Positions 26,724 to 36,839 of a DNA stretch of 64,000 nucleotides are shown in pieces. The stretch is from SIG440 sp045591035 (GTDB taxonomy: Bacteria > Bacillota > Clostridia > Monoglobales > Monoglobaceae): NCBI GenBank assembly GCA_045591035.1, contig JAZNSG010000005.1, forward strand, positions 3,567-67,566, in the 5' to 3' direction. Under the pieces are notes generated by a model. That model searched no databases and was not told the DNA's origin. It saw only the letters and a list, made by a program, of their open reading frames with translations. Positions within the stretch are counted from its first letter, which is position 1; the number at the start of each line of letters is the position of its first letter. The position numbers and the translations under genes were made by a program.

Positions 26724-28259
26724 TTATTTTGTCAACAAACTTTCACCTGTCATTTCATCAGGTTTTTCAAGCCCCATAAGGTCAAGCATTGTGGGAGCAA
26801 GGTCGGCAAGTCGTCCGTTTTTCAGTTTCGCACCATTCGTCTCCCCAATCAAAACAAGGGGAACAACATTGGTCGTGTGTGCAGTAAACACACCCTTTGT
26901 ATCATAATCAAGCATCTGGTCTGCGTTGCCATGGTCTGCTGTTACAAGTGCAACCCCACCCATTTTCAAAATGGCATCAATAGTTCTTCCAAGGCATTCA
27001 TCAACCGCTTCAACAGCTTTCACAGCAGCTTCAAATACGCCTGTGTGTCCAACCATATCACAGTTTGCAAAGTTGAGAACAATTACATCATATTCCCCAC
27101 TTTCAATACGCTTTATTGCTTCATCCGTCACCTCATAAGCACTCATTTCCGGCTTGAGGTCATAGGTTGCAACTTTTGGAGAATTGATTAACGCTCTGTC
27201 CTCACCATCATAAACTGACTCAACCCCACCATTGAAGAAAAACGTAACATGAGCATACTTTTCAGTTTCTGCAATTCTGAGCTGACGAAGGCCCTTTTGA
27301 CTTATATATTCTCCAAAAGTATTGGCAAGAGTCTGAGGTTTGAACGCAACATCAACATTCGGCATTGATGCATCATACTGGGTCATACAAACATAGTTTG
27401 TTTTAAAGAAGCATCTTGTAAATCCGTTAAATTCAGGATCAACAAGTGTTCTTGTTATTTCTCTCGCACGGTCCGGTCTGAAGTTAAAGAAAACAACAGA
27501 GTCATTTTCAGAAATCTTACCAAGTGCGTTGCCGTTTTCATCTGTAATTACGGTAGGAACAACAAATTCATCCGTTACACCATCGTTGTATGATTTCTTA
27601 ATAGCATTTACAGCAGAGGTATCTTTGTTGCCCTCGCCTTTTACCATAGCATTATAAGCTTCAACCACACGTTCCCAGCGGTTGTCACGGTCCATTGCAT
27701 AGTATCTGCCCATTACGGTTGCAATTGCACCCGTACCAAGCTCACGAATTTTTGCAACAAGGCTTTCAACAAAATCAGCACCCGAAGTGGGGGAAACGTC
27801 TCTGCCATCCATAAAGCAATGAACGAAAACCTTTTCAAGCCCGTTCTTTTTTGCCATTTCCAAAAGTCCGTAAAGGTGTTTTATGTGGCTGTGAACTCCA
27901 CCGTCTGACAAAAGGCCCATAAAATGAAGAGCGCTGCCCGATTCCTTGCAGTTCTTCACCGCATTCATCAAAGCTTCATTTTCAAAGAAATCCCCATCAT
28001 CAATAGACTTGGTTATTCTGGTGAGCTCCTGATATACAATTCTGCCGGCACCAATGTTTGTGTGTCCGACTTCAGAGTTTCCCATTTGTCCCTCGGGAAG
28101 ACCAACATCCATCCCTGACGCATGAACGATAGAATTGGGATATTCTTTGAGGTACTTGTCCATATTAGGAGTCTTTGCTTCATAGATTGCATTACCCTCA
28201 TGACGTTCGTTTACACCGTAACCGTCCATAATAATTAAAGCATAAGGTTTTTTGCTCAT
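26724..28259 (-). CDS. gpmI: 2,3-bisphosphoglycerate-independent phosphoglycerate mutase
   Basis: A 511-residue manganese enzyme of the alkaline-phosphatase superfamily. It shows ALIIMDGYGVNERHEGNAI, the catalytic-serine motif MGNSEVGHTNIGAGR, FFNFRPDRARE, and TADHGNADQM with HTTNVVPLVL. ATG 28259 follows AAGGATAAAAAT. Last gene of a pgk-tpiA-gpmI unit. Confidence 0.96.
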   Translation of the reverse strand: MSKKPYALIIMDGYGVNERHEGNAIYEAKTPNMDKYLKEYPNSIVHASGMDVGLPEGQMGNSEVGHTNIGAGRIVYQELTRITKSIDDGDFFENEALMNAVKNCKESGSALHFMGLLSDGGVHSHIKHLYGLLEMAKKNGLEKVFVHCFMDGRDVSPTSGADFVESLVAKIRELGTGAIATVMGRYYAMDRDNRWERVVEAYNAMVKGEGNKDTSAVNAIKKSYNDGVTDEFVVPTVITDENGNALGKISENDSVVFFNFRPDRAREITRTLVDPEFNGFTRCFFKTNYVCMTQYDASMPNVDVAFKPQTLANTFGEYISQKGLRQLRIAETEKYAHVTFFFNGGVESVYDGEDRALINSPKVATYDLKPEMSAYEVTDEAIKRIESGEYDVIVLNFANCDMVGHTGVFEAAVKAVEAVDECLGRTIDAILKMGGVALVTADHGNADQMLDYDTKGVFTAHTTNVVPLVLIGETNGAKLKNGRLADLAPTMLDLMGLEKPDEMTGESLLTK

Positions 28260-28315
28260 ATTTTTATCCTTTCGAAGAATTGAGGCGAACATTAAGTCCG
28301 CCTCGTGATTTTAAA

Positions 28316-29068
28316 TTACTGTGCAGCTTTAACAATTACTGCAAACTTGTCAGCGACTAAACTTGCTCCGCCAATAAGTCCACCATCAATGTCAGCCTTT
28401 GACAAAAGTTCAGCTGCATTTGCATCATTCATACTGCCACCATACTGAATGGTAACTTCCTTAGCACAATTGGGGCAATAAAGCTCACCAAAAATGTTTC
28501 TGATACCCTCACAAACTTCCTGAGCCTGTTCTGCTGTAGCAGTTTTGCCTGTGCCAATAGCCCAGATTGGTTCATACGCAATAACAACCTTCTTAGCATC
28601 TTCAACAGCTATGCCGGCAAATGCTTTTTTAACCTGAATTGCAATGAGGTCCATTGTGATGCCAGCTTCTCTTTCTTCAAGGCTCTCACCAACGCAAACG
28701 ATGGGGATAAGACCCTTTTCAAGAGCCTTTTTAGTCTTAAGGTTAACTGTTTCATCTGTTTCAGCAAAGTACTGTCTCCTCTCTGAGTGACCGATAATAA
28801 CATAATCAATACCCAGGTCATTGAGCATATCAGCACTTACTTCACCTGTGAAAGCGCCCTTATCCTCGAAATGAAGGTTCTCAGCACCAATTTTAACATG
28901 AGTATCCTTTGCAGCACGAACTGCTTCAGCAAGACAAACATAAGGTGTGCAGCATACTACCTCGCACTTAGCTCCCTCTGTTGCAACAGCAACCTCTTTA
29001 ACAAAATCATATGTTTCACTGGGCAACTTGTTCATTTTCCAGTTGCCGGCAATAATATACTTACCCAT
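28316..29068 (-). CDS. tpiA: Triose-phosphate isomerase
   Basis: A 250-residue TIM-barrel enzyme. It has AGNWKMNKL at the N-terminus, the catalytic His in VIIGHSERRQYF, the catalytic Glu in AYEPIWAIGTGKTA, and GGSMNDANA near the end. It lies 26 bases after pgk and 56 bases before gpmI. Confidence 0.97.
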   Translation of the reverse strand: MGKYIIAGNWKMNKLPSETYDFVKEVAVATEGAKCEVVCCTPYVCLAEAVRAAKDTHVKIGAENLHFEDKGAFTGEVSADMLNDLGIDYVIIGHSERRQYFAETDETVNLKTKKALEKGLIPIVCVGESLEEREAGITMDLIAIQVKKAFAGIAVEDAKKVVIAYEPIWAIGTGKTATAEQAQEVCEGIRNIFGELYCPNCAKEVTIQYGGSMNDANAAELLSKADIDGGLIGGASLVADKFAVIVKAAQ

Positions 29069-29094
29069 TTCAAATTTCTCCTTTATCTTTTGAA

Positions 29095-30285
29095 TTATTT
29101 ATCGTTTATAGCAACAACACCGGGGAGGTCTTTGCCCTCAAGGAATTCAAGAGAAGCACCGCCACCTGTTGAAATATGGCTCATCTTGTCACCGAGACCA
29201 GCCTGGTTAACAGCAGCAACACTGTCACCACCACCGATAATAGTGGTAGCATCAAGGTCGGCAAGCATCAATGCGATTGCATTTGTACCCTTTGCAAAAT
29301 TCGGCATTTCAAAAACACCCATAGGACCATTCCAAACAACAGTTTTTGCGTCCTTCAAAGCATCCTTGTAAAGTTCAATAGTCTTTTCGCCTATATCAAG
29401 TCCCTGCCAGCCTGCTTCTATTTCACCACGACCAACGGTCTTTTTCTCTGCATCGTTGTCAAATTCTTTAGCAACAACTGTATCAACCGGAATAAGAAGC
29501 TTAACGCCCTTAGCTTCAGCTTTTGCCATCATTTCTTTTGCATAATCAAGGTAATCTGCCTCAAGAAGTGAATCGCCAACTTCTTCGCCAAGTGCATTCA
29601 TAAATGTGTATGCCATGCCGCCGCCGATGATAAGTGTATCAACCTTCTCAAGAAGATTGTTAATTACGGAAATCTTGGAAGAAACCTTTGAACCACCAAG
29701 AACAGCAACAAGAGGTCTTACAGGATTGTTAACAGCATTGCCGAGGTACTCGATTTCCTTGTTGATAAGGTAACCACCCACTGCAGTATCAACATACTTT
29801 GTAACACCTACGTTTGAGCAGTGTGCACGATGTGCTGTGCCGAATGCATCATTTACGAAAATATCACAAAGACTCGCAAGTTCTTCACTGAAAGCATCTA
29901 CATTCTTTGTTTCTTCTGCTCTGTATCTTGTGTTTTCCAGAAGAACAACATCACCATCATTCATAGCTGCAACTGCCTTCTTTGCATTTTCGCCTACAAC
30001 AGTGTCATCTGCAGCAAAAATAACCTCTTTGCCAAGATGCTCACTGAGTCGTGCAGCAACAGGAGCAAGAGAAAGTTCAGGCTTGGGTTCACCCTTGGGT
30101 TTGCCCATATGTGAGCAAAGGATAACCTTTGCACCGTCAGCAATAAGCTTTTTAATTGTGGGAAGTGCACCAACAATTCTTGTTTCGTCTGTTATTTTTC
30201 CATCTTTGATCGGAACATTGAAATCACAACGAACAAGAACTCTCTTGCCCTTTGGGCAAATATCGTCTACTGTTTTTTTGTTCAT
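29095..30285 (-). CDS. pgk: Phosphoglycerate kinase
   Basis: A 396-residue glycolytic kinase. RVLVRCDFNVPIKDGKITDE lies at the N-terminus, LCSHMGKPKG and VLLENTRYRAEE follow, and the C-terminal nucleotide motif is TTIIGGGDSVAAV. ATG 30285 follows GGAGG at the right spacing. The frame is open 48 codons further upstream but those overlap the promoter. No gap gene is next to it. Confidence 0.97.
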   Translation of the reverse strand: MNKKTVDDICPKGKRVLVRCDFNVPIKDGKITDETRIVGALPTIKKLIADGAKVILCSHMGKPKGEPKPELSLAPVAARLSEHLGKEVIFAADDTVVGENAKKAVAAMNDGDVVLLENTRYRAEETKNVDAFSEELASLCDIFVNDAFGTAHRAHCSNVGVTKYVDTAVGGYLINKEIEYLGNAVNNPVRPLVAVLGGSKVSSKISVINNLLEKVDTLIIGGGMAYTFMNALGEEVGDSLLEADYLDYAKEMMAKAEAKGVKLLIPVDTVVAKEFDNDAEKKTVGRGEIEAGWQGLDIGEKTIELYKDALKDAKTVVWNGPMGVFEMPNFAKGTNAIALMLADLDATTIIGGGDSVAAVNQAGLGDKMSHISTGGGASLEFLEGKDLPGVVAINDK

Positions 30286-30337
30286 TTTTGAACCCTCCAT
30301 ATATTTATCATTTTGTTTAATTAGTTTCGCACAGTAT

Positions 30338-30366
30338 ATTGTACTCCATTTGGAAAAAATTATCAA
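30338..30366 (-). promoter_or_regulatory. Promoter of the pgk-tpiA-gpmI operon
   Basis: TTGATA, 17 bases, TACAAT on the minus strand, about 55 bases upstream of pgk. It lies beside the 3' end of the deacetylase gene. Confidence 0.7.
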
Positions 30367-30376
30367 GTCTTTTTTG

Positions 30377-31276
30377 TTAATTATTTGCCAATGATTCCAT
30401 ATTTTTTGTATTTTCGACAGCATTTTCAATCATTTCAAACAAATCCGCCACAGACATTTTTCCGCCAACCGTCAGTCGGGTAAAATGTTCAAGTCCGGAG
30501 CTTGTGTTGTTGGCAAGATAATCTTCTTTTCTTTCTGCGTCATTCACCAAAATCTGCATACGATAACCCGCAAGACGCGCCAAGCTTGAAGTCTGTTTAT
30601 TATATCTTCCGAAAGGATATGAAAATACATAGCAGTTTTTGTTCAGGTTTTTCTCAATCAAATACCTCGACAATCTCAAATCTTCCTGGAGTTTAGCCTG
30701 AGAGAGAGTTGTCATATCCTTATGGGTATGGGAATGGGATTGTATATCCACAAATCCGCTCTCCTGCATCTCTCGTGCCTGAGCCCAGGTAAAATGCGGA
30801 TACGAAACCTTTCCCCCACTCGGAGATTCTCCCACAGTTGAGGTCACAATAAAGATAGTGATGGGAATTTTCAGTTCTTTTATTATGGGAAACACAAGTT
30901 CGTAATTGCTTAAATATCCATCATCAAATGTAATTATTATCGGATTCTCGGGAAGCTCCTGTCCTCTTTGGACGCTGTTATAATAATCCGACACAAATAT
31001 CGGAGTGTATCCCCTCTCAAGTATCCCCTTCATATGTTCTTCAAAAAGTTTTGGAGAGATATTTGCCCCATCAGTCCCCTCAGGATAATCTTCTGTCAGA
31101 TTGTGATACATAAGCACAGGGATTATAATACCATCTTCCCTTTCTTCATTTTCGGATAGCTCTGTAACTTCTTGTATTTTGGGAGATGTTTTTGCCTCTA
31201 CATAATATAATCCTGCATTAAGCAAGGTTAAGGTAAAAATCAATACCATCGAAACCCAACGCATCTTAGAAGACAA
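30377..31276 (-). CDS. Polysaccharide deacetylase family protein
   Basis: A 299-residue secreted or membrane-anchored NodB-fold deacetylase. It has an N-terminal hydrophobic segment (VSMVLIFTLTLLNAGLYYV), then PVLMYHNLTEDYP, the catalytic motif IIITFDDGYLSNYELVFPII, SHSHTHKDM (metal His) and YPFGRYNKQ. Such enzymes act on peptidoglycan GlcNAc or exopolysaccharide. TTG 31276 fits the AGAGGTG site best; ATG 31264 is the alternative. The gene follows rho by 22 bases. Confidence 0.88.
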   Translation of the reverse strand: MSSKMRWVSMVLIFTLTLLNAGLYYVEAKTSPKIQEVTELSENEEREDGIIIPVLMYHNLTEDYPEGTDGANISPKLFEEHMKGILERGYTPIFVSDYYNSVQRGQELPENPIIITFDDGYLSNYELVFPIIKELKIPITIFIVTSTVGESPSGGKVSYPHFTWAQAREMQESGFVDIQSHSHTHKDMTTLSQAKLQEDLRLSRYLIEKNLNKNCYVFSYPFGRYNKQTSSLARLAGYRMQILVNDAERKEDYLANNTSSGLEHFTRLTVGGKMSVADLFEMIENAVENTKNMESLANN

Positions 31277-31298
31277 ATCAATCACCTCTTTCAAAATT

Positions 31299-32609
31299 TT
31301 ATAATATCTTGTCAATATTTTCAATAAGCTGTTTATTACTGTCGGTTTTAACAAGACTGTTTATGAGATTTTCGGTTACATCAGCCGTATTTTTATCACT
31401 ATAAGCTCTTCTTATGCTTCTTATTGCATCAAGTTCTTCTTCATCCAAAAGCAGTTCTTCGTGACGAGTTCCCGACTTTGTAATATCCATAGCCGGAAAA
31501 ATCCTTTTTTCCTGGAGTCTGCTGTCAAGGCGGATTTCCATATTTCCGGTACCCTTAAACTCCTCAAAAATAACATCATCCATACGGCTACCTGTTTCCA
31601 CCAGGGCAGTTGCAAGAATAGTCAGGCTTCCGCCCTCTTCAATGTTCCTTGCCGCACCGAAAAATCGTTTTGGCTTATAAAGCGCTCCCGGGTCAAGACC
31701 GCCCGAAAGCGTTCTTCCTGATGGGGTAACAATAAGGTTGTATGCTCTCGAGAGTCTGGTAATACTATCCATCAAAATAACGACATCCTTTTTATGCTCA
31801 ACAAGTCGCTTTGCGCGTTCAAGCACAATTTCCGCTACCTTGGCATGGTTTGACGGTTCTTCGTCAAATGTTGAATATATCACATCCCCCTTTATGCTTC
31901 GTTGCATATCTGTGACCTCTTCGGGGCGCTCATCAATAAGAAGCATAATAAGATGTATTTCAGGATTATTTTCGGTTATACTGTTTGCAATAGTTTTGAG
32001 GAGAGTTGTCTTTCCTGCTTTGGGTGGTGCAAGAATAATTCCACGCTGACCCTTTCCAATGGGAGCCACCAAATCAATAAGCCTTGCAGAATACCCGTCT
32101 TTTCCTTGTTCAAGGCGAATCCTCTCAGTGGGATACACAGGCGTCAAATCATCAAAGGACTTCCTTCGTATTGAAACATCAACCTTGTCCCCATTTACAG
32201 TCTGAACATAAAGCAAAGCCTGATATTTTTCACCCTCATGCTGCATACGGGTGTTTCCTACGATATAATCACCTGTTTTAAGATTAAATCTGCGTATCTG
32301 ATTTGCCGACACATAAACATCGTTATCGCCGCTTTGATAGTTGTTGCATCTGAGAAAGCCATAACCATCCATAACCTCAAGAACGCCACTCATAAGATTG
32401 GTTCTGCGTACAGGGTCTGAGTATACTATGTTTTCTGAGTCAAAGTCCAGATTATTGATTTCTGCTTCCGCAGTTTCGGTCAGGGTATTATCCGAAAGTC
32501 TTTCGACAAGGTCGTTTTTTCTCATGGAAGAAACTCCCTTTATGCCCCTTTCTGTTGCCATTTTTTGCAATTCTTTAAGTTTTAATTTTGCCAAATCCTC
32601 TGTTGTCAC
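31299..32609 (-). CDS. rho: Transcription termination factor Rho
   Basis: A 436-residue RNA helicase. The N-terminal domain carries LKLKELQKMATERGI, a cold-shock-like RNA-binding part has EVMDGYGFLRCNNYQ, and the ATPase core has Walker A IILAPPKAGKTTLLKTIA and LIDERPEEVTDM. The start is GTG with AAAGGGG upstream. It follows cvpA by 2 bases. Confidence 0.97.
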   Translation of the reverse strand: MTTEDLAKLKLKELQKMATERGIKGVSSMRKNDLVERLSDNTLTETAEAEINNLDFDSENIVYSDPVRRTNLMSGVLEVMDGYGFLRCNNYQSGDNDVYVSANQIRRFNLKTGDYIVGNTRMQHEGEKYQALLYVQTVNGDKVDVSIRRKSFDDLTPVYPTERIRLEQGKDGYSARLIDLVAPIGKGQRGIILAPPKAGKTTLLKTIANSITENNPEIHLIMLLIDERPEEVTDMQRSIKGDVIYSTFDEEPSNHAKVAEIVLERAKRLVEHKKDVVILMDSITRLSRAYNLIVTPSGRTLSGGLDPGALYKPKRFFGAARNIEEGGSLTILATALVETGSRMDDVIFEEFKGTGNMEIRLDSRLQEKRIFPAMDITKSGTRHEELLLDEEELDAIRSIRRAYSDKNTADVTENLINSLVKTDSNKQLIENIDKIL

Positions 32610-32611
32610 GA

Positions 32612-33232
32612 TTAATTCCCCTTTCCTATCAGGTTGAGAATAAAATTATTTTCAAAAAAAGATACTGCAAATATTGATTCTTCCATAACTTCTGCAATCT
32701 TGCCATTTTCAATCAAAGGTGTCAGGATAAAAAGCAAAGCGCAGACTATATAAACCATTAATATCCCCATAAGTCCGCCAAGCAACATTCCGCCGCCACG
32801 ATTAAAATGCTTTATAATGGGAATTTTGTTAAATACATTTGTCGATTTCGTTATAATTCTGATAATCCATTTTACGAAGAAAAAGAAAACAATAAAAGCA
32901 AGAATATTTATAATCAAAGCAGCCATCGCACCGGCTATTCCGCCGGATGCGCTTACCGAGTCTATTGCAAGATATTTCGAAATTACTCCAAACGCTGCAT
33001 CACCCGCACTATCAGCCATCTTTGACACATAGTTTTTATCTATAAACTCTGTGAGTTTGGTATATATTGCAGTTCCCATAAGGAATTTTGAAAAAACAGG
33101 ATAAAAAATAATAGAAACCGCAACAGAAACCAGATAGGATACGGATTTAACTATCGTTTTAGCCAACCCTATCCTGTAGCCTTTGTATACAAAAAACGCT
33201 ACAATTCCGACAACAATAATATCAGCTATCAC
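32612..33232 (-). CDS. CvpA family membrane protein
   Basis: A 206-residue protein with four hydrophobic segments and the CvpA-like start IADIIVVGIVAFFVYKGYRI. The family (PF02674) has roles in colicin V export and envelope function in other bacteria, but the biochemical activity is not known. GTG start behind GGGGG. It sits between the DUF5711 protein gene and rho. Confidence 0.85.
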   Translation of the reverse strand: MIADIIVVGIVAFFVYKGYRIGLAKTIVKSVSYLVSVAVSIIFYPVFSKFLMGTAIYTKLTEFIDKNYVSKMADSAGDAAFGVISKYLAIDSVSASGGIAGAMAALIINILAFIVFFFFVKWIIRIITKSTNVFNKIPIIKHFNRGGGMLLGGLMGILMVYIVCALLFILTPLIENGKIAEVMEESIFAVSFFENNFILNLIGKGN

Positions 33233-33272
33233 AAAAATTCCCCCTTGAGGTTTATTTTGAAACTTTTCGAAT

Positions 33273-34370
33273 CTACTTGGTTTTAATTATTTCTGCACCG
33301 CTACCGCCAAAAATGACAACTCTGTTTCTGTCTGAAAATATACGTAGCTCCCTTATGTCTTTTTTGAGCTCTATTCGTTTCTTTATGTGGCCCTTAGGGT
33401 CAAGCCTGAGTACTGCCCCACCTTCTGCCAAAACAATACATTCTCCATTTACATCAAGAGCCTGGATTTTTTCACCCGAGGTATAGCTTCCACGCAATTT
33501 TCCTCTTGATGAATAACTTTCCACAATTGTGCTGTTTAGTCCACTGTCGAAAGTAAATACAAGATTTCTTTCATTATCAATGTTAAAGAACAACGGAATT
33601 TTTCCCTCAAAATCAATAGTATAGAGTGTTTTCCCATTCTTCTTAAGTTCCCTGAAGCTTTTGTCTGAAACCACAGAAAGTCGGCCATTTTCACGATATT
33701 TTACTTCCGCCACTATACCGTCAATCTCTGCCACAGTCTTAGGATCATTTTTAGATTTATAATCAATTATTATTATTCTGCTTCGCACAGTCTCCTTGTC
33801 TGTAACTATCTGAGAGACAGCTATTTTATTGTTGGATGAAATGTCTACCGCTCCGATATATCCATTGCCGCTGTGCCATTTATAAATCTCACTGCCGTTT
33901 TTATCATAAAGGGTAACCATACCCTTGAAACCAAGTTCATCTGTAGCTACGACTATATAACCATTTTTATTCACTTTTGCACATAATATTTCATTTTCTG
34001 TAGTAATTTGATTTACAGCCTTTTCACGCTCATATGTACTCACTGTCTTCCCAAATGAATCGGCAATCATAATATACTTCCCCCGAACCGAAACCATTGG
34101 GGAAGCCGAGCTGTGTACTATATCAAAGGTCCCTCTTCCCGACTTATCCAAAGCCGAAATTCCCTCTGCGTCTATCATAAGCATTTCCTTTTTATATGCA
34201 GCAAAATCATAATCCACACCGGGACGAAAATCTATTTTAACCACATCAGGTGCAAGAAAAAAATTTCGTATTCCGGGATTGAAAACAACAAGCAAAGCTA
34301 TACAAACAACCACCAAAGCCATTGGGATCAGTCGTTTTTTGTTAAATGCTTTTCTTGCATCAATTTTCAT
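33273..34370 (-). CDS. DUF5711 family membrane-anchored beta-propeller-like protein
   Basis: A 365-residue protein with one N-terminal membrane segment (LIPMALVVVCIALLVVFNPG) and a large outer domain made of repeated short strands (for example GKYIMIADSFG, NGYIVVATDELG, NNKIAVSQIVT), resembling WD-like repeats. It matches the DUF5711 family, common in Clostridia and without known function. GAGGTG precedes the ATG. Confidence 0.7.
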   Translation of the reverse strand: MKIDARKAFNKKRLIPMALVVVCIALLVVFNPGIRNFFLAPDVVKIDFRPGVDYDFAAYKKEMLMIDAEGISALDKSGRGTFDIVHSSASPMVSVRGKYIMIADSFGKTVSTYEREKAVNQITTENEILCAKVNKNGYIVVATDELGFKGMVTLYDKNGSEIYKWHSGNGYIGAVDISSNNKIAVSQIVTDKETVRSRIIIIDYKSKNDPKTVAEIDGIVAEVKYRENGRLSVVSDKSFRELKKNGKTLYTIDFEGKIPLFFNIDNERNLVFTFDSGLNSTIVESYSSRGKLRGSYTSGEKIQALDVNGECIVLAEGGAVLRLDPKGHIKKRIELKKDIRELRIFSDRNRVVIFGGSGAEIIKTK

Positions 34371-34409
34371 TTTATCACCTCATTAAAAGGATTTTTGGTA
34401 TCGAGTCCT

Positions 34410-35165
34410 TCAAAACTCATCATAAAATACTTTTTTCAAGAACAAGCCCTCAGGCGGGGCTGTCATTCCTGCTCTTTTTCTGTCACAGCTGTTTATAATT
34501 TCCCCAATTTCTGTCTCCGGAATTCTTCCTATTCCCACCTCTGCCAATGTACCTGATATAATCCTGACCATATTATAGAGAAACGCATCTGCTTCAACCT
34601 CTATTTCGATTTGCTCAGGCCAATCAACACTTTTTGACACCTTGCAGTCACGAATTGTTCTTATGGTTGTCTTTTGTGAACCACCCGCCGCCATAAAAGC
34701 TGAAAAATCGTGAGTGCCGCAAAATGCACCTGCGGCTCTTTGCATTTTTTCTATATTTAAAGTATAGGGCAAAAACCACGAATACTTTGCCGTAAACGGA
34801 TTTTCAATATTAGAATTCCAAATTCTGTAATTATACCGTTTGCCCTTTGAGGAAAAACGTGCGTTAAATGTGTCCGGAACTTCAAATGCCTCAATCGCCG
34901 CAATCGAATCCTCTCCCATATGGGTGTTTATGGCAAAAGGCAACCGCTCTGTGGGTATCCTCGTATTCGATTTAAAATTAAAATAATATTCAAGAGCATG
35001 TACTCCGGCATCAGTACGGCTGCAACCAGTAACAGAAGTATTTTCCCCTGTTAACTCAGAAAGCACGGTTTCAATACGTTCCTGAACAGTTATTCCGTTT
35101 TTCTGGTTCTGCCAACCATGATATTTGCTGCCATCGTACATTATTTTCACTGCAATATTTTTCAT
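34410..35165 (-). CDS. truA: tRNA pseudouridine synthase TruA
   Basis: A 251-residue enzyme that makes pseudouridines 38-40 in tRNAs. It has the start MKNIAVKIMYDGSKYHGWQN, the catalytic aspartate in GCSRTDAGVHAL, and FLYNMVRIISGTL. ATG 35165 overlaps the ecfT stop (ATGA), with GGTGGG upstream. The ecfA1-ecfA2-ecfT-truA order is conserved. Confidence 0.95.
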   Translation of the reverse strand: MKNIAVKIMYDGSKYHGWQNQKNGITVQERIETVLSELTGENTSVTGCSRTDAGVHALEYYFNFKSNTRIPTERLPFAINTHMGEDSIAAIEAFEVPDTFNARFSSKGKRYNYRIWNSNIENPFTAKYSWFLPYTLNIEKMQRAAGAFCGTHDFSAFMAAGGSQKTTIRTIRDCKVSKSVDWPEQIEIEVEADAFLYNMVRIISGTLAEVGIGRIPETEIGEIINSCDRKRAGMTAPPEGLFLKKVFYDEF

Positions 35166-35977
35166 ATAAAAAGCCCACCGCAAAATATGTTTGTCAAAAC
35201 AATAATCCCAACAAGTATTCCTATCCCTATCCAGGCACCTGCATCTCTGCCATGAAGTTTAAGTTCTCTGAGTCTTGTTCGGTTCAACCCCCCACGATAA
35301 CAACGACATTCCATCGCTACCGCCAAATCATCTGCACGTCTGAAAGCACTTATGAAAAGTGGTATCAAAATAGGCACCATAGCCTTTGCACGGCTTAAAA
35401 GGTTTCCACTTTCCATATCCGCGCCCCTTGCAGTCTGGGCTTTCATTATTTTATCAGTTTCTTCAAGAAGAGTAGGCACAAACCTTAAAGCAATGGTCAT
35501 CATCATTGCAAGTTCATGGGCAGGAACACCAATTTTCCTAAAAGGAGAGAGCAGATGTTCTATACCATCGGTCAGTATAATCGGAGATGTCGTCAAGGTA
35601 AGAAGCGATGTGCCGAAAACAAGGAAAAACAGTCTCAGTGTCATAAATACTGCAAGTCTCACGCCTTCATAGGTCACGGTAATAAATCCCCATTTCCAAA
35701 GTATTCTGCCATCTGTTAAGAATAAATTGAAGATAACCGTTATCATAACAAACAACATTATTGGTTTAAGACCTTTTAGCACAAACTTTGCAGGAATTTT
35801 TGATGCCCTGACACACAAGAATGTAAATAAGGCAAGTGCTCCATATCCAATCAAGGTATTTATACAAAAGGTAACAACAATATACACAATGACACACAAA
35901 ATTTTCGTTCTGGGGTCTAATCTGTGAACAAATGAATCCCCGGGGAAATATTGACCCAAAGTAATATCCTTCAGCAT
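35162..35977 (-). CDS. ecfT: Energy-coupling factor transporter transmembrane protein EcfT
   Basis: A 271-residue membrane subunit of the ECF vitamin transporter. It shows the coupling motif AQTARGADMESGN and MECRCYRGG, and LDPRTKI early on, with about five to six membrane segments. It works with the EcfA ATPases below and exchangeable S-components encoded elsewhere. Confidence 0.94.
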   Translation of the reverse strand: MLKDITLGQYFPGDSFVHRLDPRTKILCVIVYIVVTFCINTLIGYGALALFTFLCVRASKIPAKFVLKGLKPIMLFVMITVIFNLFLTDGRILWKWGFITVTYEGVRLAVFMTLRLFFLVFGTSLLTLTTSPIILTDGIEHLLSPFRKIGVPAHELAMMMTIALRFVPTLLEETDKIMKAQTARGADMESGNLLSRAKAMVPILIPLFISAFRRADDLAVAMECRCYRGGLNRTRLRELKLHGRDAGAWIGIGILVGIIVLTNIFCGGLFI

Positions 35978-35996
35978 ACTGTCACCTCTCTTCTCG

Positions 35997-36839
35997 TTAT
36001 TTTAACAGTTTCTCAATTTCTTTTCTTGCAGTCTCAATCGTATAAATTCCCGACGGCAAAGGCAGCCCTGCCGCTCTCAGCTTGTCACAAATATCTGTTA
36101 TTTGGGGAACATCGAGACCAAGACCTCTTACTCTGTCAGAGTTTTTAAATATCTCTGACGTTTTATCACACATGGCAATCGTGCCCTTTTTCATAACAAC
36201 AATTCTGTCTGTTATGTTTGCCAGATCCTCCATACTGTGAGAAACCAATATTACGGTAATCCCAAGACGCTCGTGCATATCCCTTATCTTTCTCAGAATA
36301 TCATCTCTGCCCGCCGGGTCCAGTCCTGCAGTGGGTTCATCAAGGATAAGAAGTTCAGGCTCCATAGCAAGAACTCCGGCAATAGCAACTCTGCGTTTCT
36401 GACCGCCCGACAATTCAAATGGTGATTTATTCAGTTTCTTTGGTACAATTCCCACAAGCTCAGCCGCAGTCTCAACGCGTCTTTTTATTTCATCTTCATC
36501 AAGACCCATGTTAGAAGGTCCAAAAGCTATATCCTTGTAAACAGTTTCTTCAAAAAGCTGATATTCCGGATACTGCATAACAATTCCCGTTTTAAAACGC
36601 ATCTGTCGCATATTGCAACCCTTTGCGTGAAGAATTTGTCCGTCTATTTCAATTGTGCCCGAAGTTGGCTTGATGAGACCGGCAATCATCTGAATCAATG
36701 TGGATTTTCCCGAGCCTGTATGTCCCATGAGTCCAACAAATTCGCCTTTTTTAATTTCAAGGTTAACGTCCCTGATTGCTTGTTGTTCAAAGGGTCCGCC
36801 ACTCATATATGTGTAATTAACATCTGTCATTTTAATCAT
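35997..36839 (-). CDS. ecfA2: Energy-coupling factor transporter ATPase EcfA2
   Basis: A 280-residue ABC ATPase with Walker A LMGHTGSGKSTLIQMIA, signature ELSGGQKRRVAIAG, Walker B LLILDEPTAGLDP and the H-loop SHSMED. ATG 36839 overlaps the end of ecfA1 by 8 bases, with GGGGG about 9 bases upstream; the frame is open far above but inside ecfA1. Confidence 0.94.
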   Translation of the reverse strand: MIKMTDVNYTYMSGGPFEQQAIRDVNLEIKKGEFVGLMGHTGSGKSTLIQMIAGLIKPTSGTIEIDGQILHAKGCNMRQMRFKTGIVMQYPEYQLFEETVYKDIAFGPSNMGLDEDEIKRRVETAAELVGIVPKKLNKSPFELSGGQKRRVAIAGVLAMEPELLILDEPTAGLDPAGRDDILRKIRDMHERLGITVILVSHSMEDLANITDRIVVMKKGTIAMCDKTSEIFKNSDRVRGLGLDVPQITDICDKLRAAGLPLPSGIYTIETARKEIEKLLK

